A DNA stretch of 7,955 nucleotides, taken from NCBI GenBank assembly GCA_003526465.1, contig DPWD01000070.1, forward strand, positions 1 to 7,955, given 5' to 3'. The position numbers and the translations under genes were made by a program. A model generated the notes under the pieces. That model searched no databases, was not told the origin of the DNA, and was given only the letters and a program-made list of their open reading frames with translations. Origin of the DNA: Hyphomonadaceae bacterium. GTDB taxonomy: Bacteria; Pseudomonadota; Alphaproteobacteria; Caulobacterales; Aquidulcibacteraceae. Of this stretch, positions 4,503 to 7,955 are shown one piece after another; the first letter of the stretch is position 1; each line of letters begins with the position of its first letter.

Positions 4503-7500
4503 ATGACCGAACCGCCGCCGCCCCTCTCGCCTTCCGAATTCATGCGCAAGCTGCGTCCGGAGTATTATTCCGACACCGCCAACCGCGAGGTGATCGACCT
4601 CTTGCGATCGGAACTCGAATATCGGTTGAGCACTATCGCGGACCGCACAGAGCACACGGTGTTCGAGCTCTTCTGCCGGAAGCTCGCCGAGCGAACACTT
4701 TGCCCGCGTCTCCGTCCGCAGACGGGACCTGAGGGCGGCGGGGACAGCAAGGTCGATACGGAGACGTATCCGGCCGCGCCGGAGCTTGCGGAGCTGACGT
4801 ATTACGCCGACCAGACCAACGGCGATCGTTGGGGGTTCGCGTTCAGCGCCAAAAAGGATTGGCGGACGAAGGCAAAGAGCGACGTGGCGAAGATCGCCGC
4901 CACCGCGCGCGGTTATGTCTGTATCGTCTTCATCACCAGCCAGTTCGCGAAGTCCAAGGATCGTGCGGCGATCGAAGACGCGCTCACGAAACAGCACGGC
5001 GTGAAGGTCATGATCCACGATCGCCAATGGATCCTCGACCGCGTCATTGACGAGGGGCGCAAGGACCTGGCGTTCAACTATCTGAGCGTCGGCCGCGAGG
5101 TGGCGGACCGGCGCCTCGGCCCCGACGACTATTCGAGGACGCAGCAGCTCGATGATCTCGAAGAACTCTTTAAGGCGCCGGAGCAATTCGAGGGTATGGA
5201 GCGCCAGCTCGTGGCGGAGGCACTTATCGCCGCGAAGCTGTCGCGCAATCTTGAGCGCCCGCGTCATGAAACCGATGGACGTTTCGCGCGCGCCGTCGCG
5301 CTTGCCGCGCGGCACGGCACGCGCCGCCAGCAATTCGAGGCACGGTATGAGGTGATCTGGACCGCGTTTTGGTGGTTCGACGAGTTTGGCGATCTGCCCG
5401 AACGCTACGACGCCTTTGATGCCGACGTGTTGCCCTCGGACCAAGCGACGGACCTCGAACTGATCGCGAACCTTCTGCAACTCGTCTTCAACGTCGTCTT
5501 CCATCGCCAGATGTCTGTCGAACACGCGGCCCTTCAGGCGAAGGCGGATCGCCTCCGCGATCGGCTTTCGCAGTTATCAACAGACGCCAACCGCCCGAGC
5601 AACGCGCTTGAGGCGAAGACGTCGATCCTCCTAATTGACCTCAATCACGCAATGCTTGCCGGCAATACCGCGAGCGTGAGCGCCCTCTGGCCGCAGTTTG
5701 CAGACATTTTCACCGCCGCAAAAACGCTCGGCGAATTCAATGCCGACCGATTGCCGCGTTTGGTCGAGGCGTTCGGTACGGTCGCCGGCAACGATCCTGG
5801 CTATGACGCCTTGGTCGAGACCATGGCGGAATTCGTGGCTAAGCGCGAAAGCGAAGCTAAAGCCGCACATATCCTTTTGAAACGCGCGTCGCAGATCGGG
5901 CTCGACGACAATCTTCAGATGATCCGGCTGCTCGGCCGCGCCGCGCGCTGGTTGACGAAGCGCGAGTATGTCGACGAGCAAATTGAAGCACTGCAACTCC
6001 TCGCCATCGCCTATCGGAGCGCCGGGCTCTATTGGGCCGCGCGTTCGGCGGCGTTGGTCGCGCTGGCTTCGATCGTCATCGATTCCGAGCAGCACGAACT
6101 GCGCTACGACATCATCCCGACGCTCGATGTGTTCGCTTGGATAGCGATCGAACTGCGGCACGTGCCGGACATCATCGATGCGGTGCAGTTGCTGAACGGC
6201 ATCCGTCAAGGTCAGCCGCTGCCAGACGACATGCCAGAGCGCGTTGCCGAGAAGCTGCTGAAGCTCGATTTCGGGTTCGGGAGCAATGTGCTGAATGCGT
6301 CGCCGGCCGAACTCGCGACGCTCGACCAGGCGCCCGACTTGTTGGCTGCGGTCGGGATGGAGGCGAGCCGGGCCGCGCTCCTCTATGCGCTGGGGCACGA
6401 AGCGCGGCTTCGGGAGGAAGGCTATATTCCGCCATCGGAAAGCCCGGAGGAAACGCGTGACCTCTTTGAGCGGCTGGCGACGCAAGCCGTCTCAGCGCGG
6501 CTGTGGGGCCCCTTGGTCCTCAACGAAGCCCCACAGGCGGAATTCGCGACAAAGATACTTGGCGTCGAGATCACCGTGACAGCGCCATCGACCGACGCGG
6601 CCATCCCTGTCGCTGAGGCGTTACTCGGGACCATCGAAGCCTATATGGCGACGACGCTGACACAGCGCATCGCGCCGCACACCGAGCGCTTCGCGATGCG
6701 CGTCGTCGAGACCGCGTGCGCCGATCCGACGTTCGACATCGATGCGATGACAATGACGGGCACACTCACGTGGCCGGTCGGTCGCTCGGTCACGGATATG
6801 GCGCACCAAGATGCGGCCGGACGCGTGCTATACGAAGCGGCGGGTCTCACGCTCGCCTATTGCTTCATCATCCCCGACATGGAGAGCACGCTCGATCGGC
6901 TCCACCACGCCGACGAGGGGCTCCGCGAACGCCTCGGCATGATTGCCGCTGCCTCGAACAGCCGCGAGCGTGTGTTCGGCGAGAAGGTGGCTCGTATCAG
7001 CCAGCGACCCATCCAAGTGCGCACCGCCTACCCTCTCCAAGACGAACGCCCGACGCTGCCTTCGGCGGACCCCTCGCTCGCCGATCGCGAGTTCGAAGAC
7101 GACCATCGCAGCCGGCGCGTTCAATCCGTCATCGACTTGCATGCCTGGGACGCCGCTGGCTGGAAGGGTGCGGCGTTCATGACCCAACCAGATGGTACGC
7201 CCGCGCTCGGGCTGTTGTTCGAGAACGGCAACGCCGCGCGCACCATCTTCGAACGCTGGCGCGAGCGCTTCGGCAGCGAGGACGCCGCGGACGACATTTA
7301 CATCGCCATCATCCAAGACATCGACGCGGCAAACCCGACGCACTATCGCCTGCTGATCACGTCGCGCTTGGCGACCGACGATGGCGGCATGGTCGTGTTG
7401 GCCAACCGCGTCATGACGGTTCCGGCCCGAAACCGCGTGCACGTCGATGATTTTATTGCAACGGTCGCGCAACACGGCGCGTATGACCTTATGGCCGCGA

Positions 7501-7640
7501 TCCTCAACCCGGGGCTCTTGGAGCCGGTGCCCCTCTATGAAATCGCTCTGCGGAAGCGTCAGTTGAGCGCGAAAAGCGCGCCCTCGATCGGTCCGGGCGA
7601 CATCGAGCAGATGGCGATGACGACGCACGAGCCGGCCTAG
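4503..7640 (+). CDS. Large PD-(D/E)XK nuclease-like protein with helical-repeat body, candidate defence effector
   Basis: A 1045-residue soluble protein. Residues about 50-195 look like a restriction-endonuclease fold: helix FELFCRKLAER (E55/E63), TGPEGGGDSKVD (75-85, D81 or D85), strand FAFSAKKDW (112-120, with SAK in place of the usual E/Q-x-K, K117), then a GYVCIVFITSQF strand and HDRQWILDRV (172-181). The GGGDSKVDTETYP block matches my memory of a widespread family of large, mostly unnamed proteins. Residues about 200-660 are almost all helix and include a TPR-like stretch, ALQLLAIAYRSAGLYWAARS (496-515). Residues about 680 to the end are mixed alpha/beta and unassigned. I find no Walker A, helicase, HTH or membrane motif, so it is not a STAND ATPase. 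Expected role: metal-dependent DNA cleavage triggered by something the helical part senses. ATG 4503 is chosen over TTG 4452; neither has a clear Shine-Dalgarno. Confidence 0.75.
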   Translation: MTEPPPPLSPSEFMRKLRPEYYSDTANREVIDLLRSELEYRLSTIADRTEHTVFELFCRKLAERTLCPRLRPQTGPEGGGDSKVDTETYPAAPELAELTYYADQTNGDRWGFAFSAKKDWRTKAKSDVAKIAATARGYVCIVFITSQFAKSKDRAAIEDALTKQHGVKVMIHDRQWILDRVIDEGRKDLAFNYLSVGREVADRRLGPDDYSRTQQLDDLEELFKAPEQFEGMERQLVAEALIAAKLSRNLERPRHETDGRFARAVALAARHGTRRQQFEARYEVIWTAFWWFDEFGDLPERYDAFDADVLPSDQATDLELIANLLQLVFNVVFHRQMSVEHAALQAKADRLRDRLSQLSTDANRPSNALEAKTSILLIDLNHAMLAGNTASVSALWPQFADIFTAAKTLGEFNADRLPRLVEAFGTVAGNDPGYDALVETMAEFVAKRESEAKAAHILLKRASQIGLDDNLQMIRLLGRAARWLTKREYVDEQIEALQLLAIAYRSAGLYWAARSAALVALASIVIDSEQHELRYDIIPTLDVFAWIAIELRHVPDIIDAVQLLNGIRQGQPLPDDMPERVAEKLLKLDFGFGSNVLNASPAELATLDQAPDLLAAVGMEASRAALLYALGHEARLREEGYIPPSESPEETRDLFERLATQAVSARLWGPLVLNEAPQAEFATKILGVEITVTAPSTDAAIPVAEALLGTIEAYMATTLTQRIAPHTERFAMRVVETACADPTFDIDAMTMTGTLTWPVGRSVTDMAHQDAAGRVLYEAAGLTLAYCFIIPDMESTLDRLHHADEGLRERLGMIAAASNSRERVFGEKVARISQRPIQVRTAYPLQDERPTLPSADPSLADREFEDDHRSRRVQSVIDLHAWDAAGWKGAAFMTQPDGTPALGLLFENGNAARTIFERWRERFGSEDAADDIYIAIIQDIDAANPTHYRLLITSRLATDDGGMVVLANRVMTVPARNRVHVDDFIATVAQHGAYDLMAAILNPGLLEPVPLYEIALRKRQLSAKSAPSIGPGDIEQMAMTTHEPA

Positions 7641-7833
7641 AGTATTGATTTGTGCTAACCGGTAAGCCGAAGCGGCACGCCGCAGTCTCGACCTCACCCC
7701 ACTAAGGGTGCGCTCTAAGAAACGTCCGCTATCCCAGCGCGCGGCGTGATCGCTAGCTTCTGAAAATGCCCCAATTGAGGAATTATCCCAGCCCTAGTAA
7801 AGCGGCTTAGGCTAACGCCCCCGCGCCCCTCGC
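7641..7833. other. Non-coding stretch after the large gene
   Basis: No credible gene lies in these 193 bp. Two modest structures are visible: GCGG/CCGC around 7672-7683 with a 4-nt loop, and CACCC (7695-7699) pairing with GGGTG (7706-7710) around CACTAA. Neither has a T-tract. It separates two convergent genes and may hold a weak terminator. Confidence 0.4.
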
Positions 7834-7955
7834 CTAGACCGATGCCGGCGGCATGGGTTCGCGCAGCCCTTCGGGCTCGGGTCCAGACACTGCCGCCTTG
7901 AGCAGCGGCGCGAGGATCGCGGGAAGCTGATCCCACCCACCCGCCCTGGCGTGCG
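7834..7955 (-). CDS. C-terminal end of a gene cut by the right edge
   Basis: On the minus strand an open frame enters from the right edge and ends at TAG (complement of 7834-7836). It gives 39 residues, including GGWDQLPAILAPLLKAAVSG and ending REPMPPASV. The helix-like DQLPAILAPLLKAAV with a proline-rich tail looks like a natural C-terminus and is more protein-like than the other two frames, which are Arg/Ala-rich. The start and most of the gene lie outside the window, so no function can be given. The 5-bp AGCCC/GGGCT hairpin at 7865-7877 is inside this frame and is not taken as a terminator. Confidence 0.5.
   Translation of the reverse strand, partial: HARAGGWDQLPAILAPLLKAAVSGPEPEGLREPMPPASV

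Noticed and set aside
6716..7450. Plus-strand frame (244 codons) inside the large gene
   Set aside because: Out-of-frame, Arg/His-dominated product overlapping the real gene.
7654..7667. Imperfect palindrome GCTAACCGGTAAGC after the large gene
   Set aside because: It has no loop, has mismatched arms and no T-tract. It is probably chance and not a terminator or clear operator.
4464..7697. Three long minus-strand frames (4464-5525, 5631-6485, 6828-7697) opposite the large gene
   Set aside because: They lie antisense to one uninterrupted 1045-codon gene with recognisable nuclease motifs.
7715..7936. Minus-strand frame (73 codons) at the right edge
   Set aside because: Arg/Ala/Gly-rich low-quality product. 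The neighbouring frame ending at 7834 looks more like a real protein C-terminus.
1..7955. CRISPR arrays, tRNA/rRNA genes, complete insertion sequences, integrase
   Set aside because: No regularly spaced repeats, cloverleaf, rRNA core or transposase/integrase motifs were seen on either strand by eye.

Overview
The window is GC-rich (roughly 60-65 %). Its coding regions favour G or C at the third codon position, and long antisense shadow ORFs lie behind the real genes, as is usual for a GC-rich genome. One promoter resembles the Caulobacter-type -10 GCTANAWC. I read this as an alphaproteobacterial accessory region, probably a genomic island or integrative/plasmid segment. That assignment rests on style and gene content, not on a marker gene.

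Left part (1-2430): a short SSB-like OB-fold protein with a strong GC hairpin after its stop, then a two-gene toxin-antitoxin operon. The antitoxin (635-1099) has an excisionase-type HTH and the toxin (1103-1672) is a PIN-domain ribonuclease. The operon promoter overlaps three tandem 9-bp repeats that look like an operator. Next comes a decayed zone: a 3' stub of a second PIN toxin gene overlapping by ATGA an apparently intact ribbon-helix-helix antitoxin (1882-2124), then a frameshifted Xre-type HTH gene (about 2209-2427). A near-perfect 17-bp-stem inverted repeat (1741-1786) sits at the boundary of the truncated PIN gene.

Middle (2434-4383): a 285-residue protein of unknown function with an N-terminal H-Y-T segment loosely like ADP-ribosyltransferase folds. 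It converges, with a 26-nt gap, on a minus-strand 267-residue protein of unknown function. Upstream of the latter is a small minus-strand ORF of uncertain reality.

Right part (4503-7955): a 1045-residue protein on the plus strand with an N-terminal PD-(D/E)XK-like nuclease domain, a long alpha-helical repeat-like body and no visible NTPase motif. It is transcribed divergently from the 267-residue gene. It is the best candidate in the window for an undescribed system, most plausibly anti-phage or anti-plasmid defence. A non-coding stretch follows, then the C-terminal end of a minus-strand gene running off the right edge.

Overall the region looks like cargo with repeated insertion and decay: one intact toxin-antitoxin operon, broken pieces of at least two other regulator/toxin genes, and a large nuclease-like protein with two uncharacterised neighbours. 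All functional links between the last three genes are inference from position.
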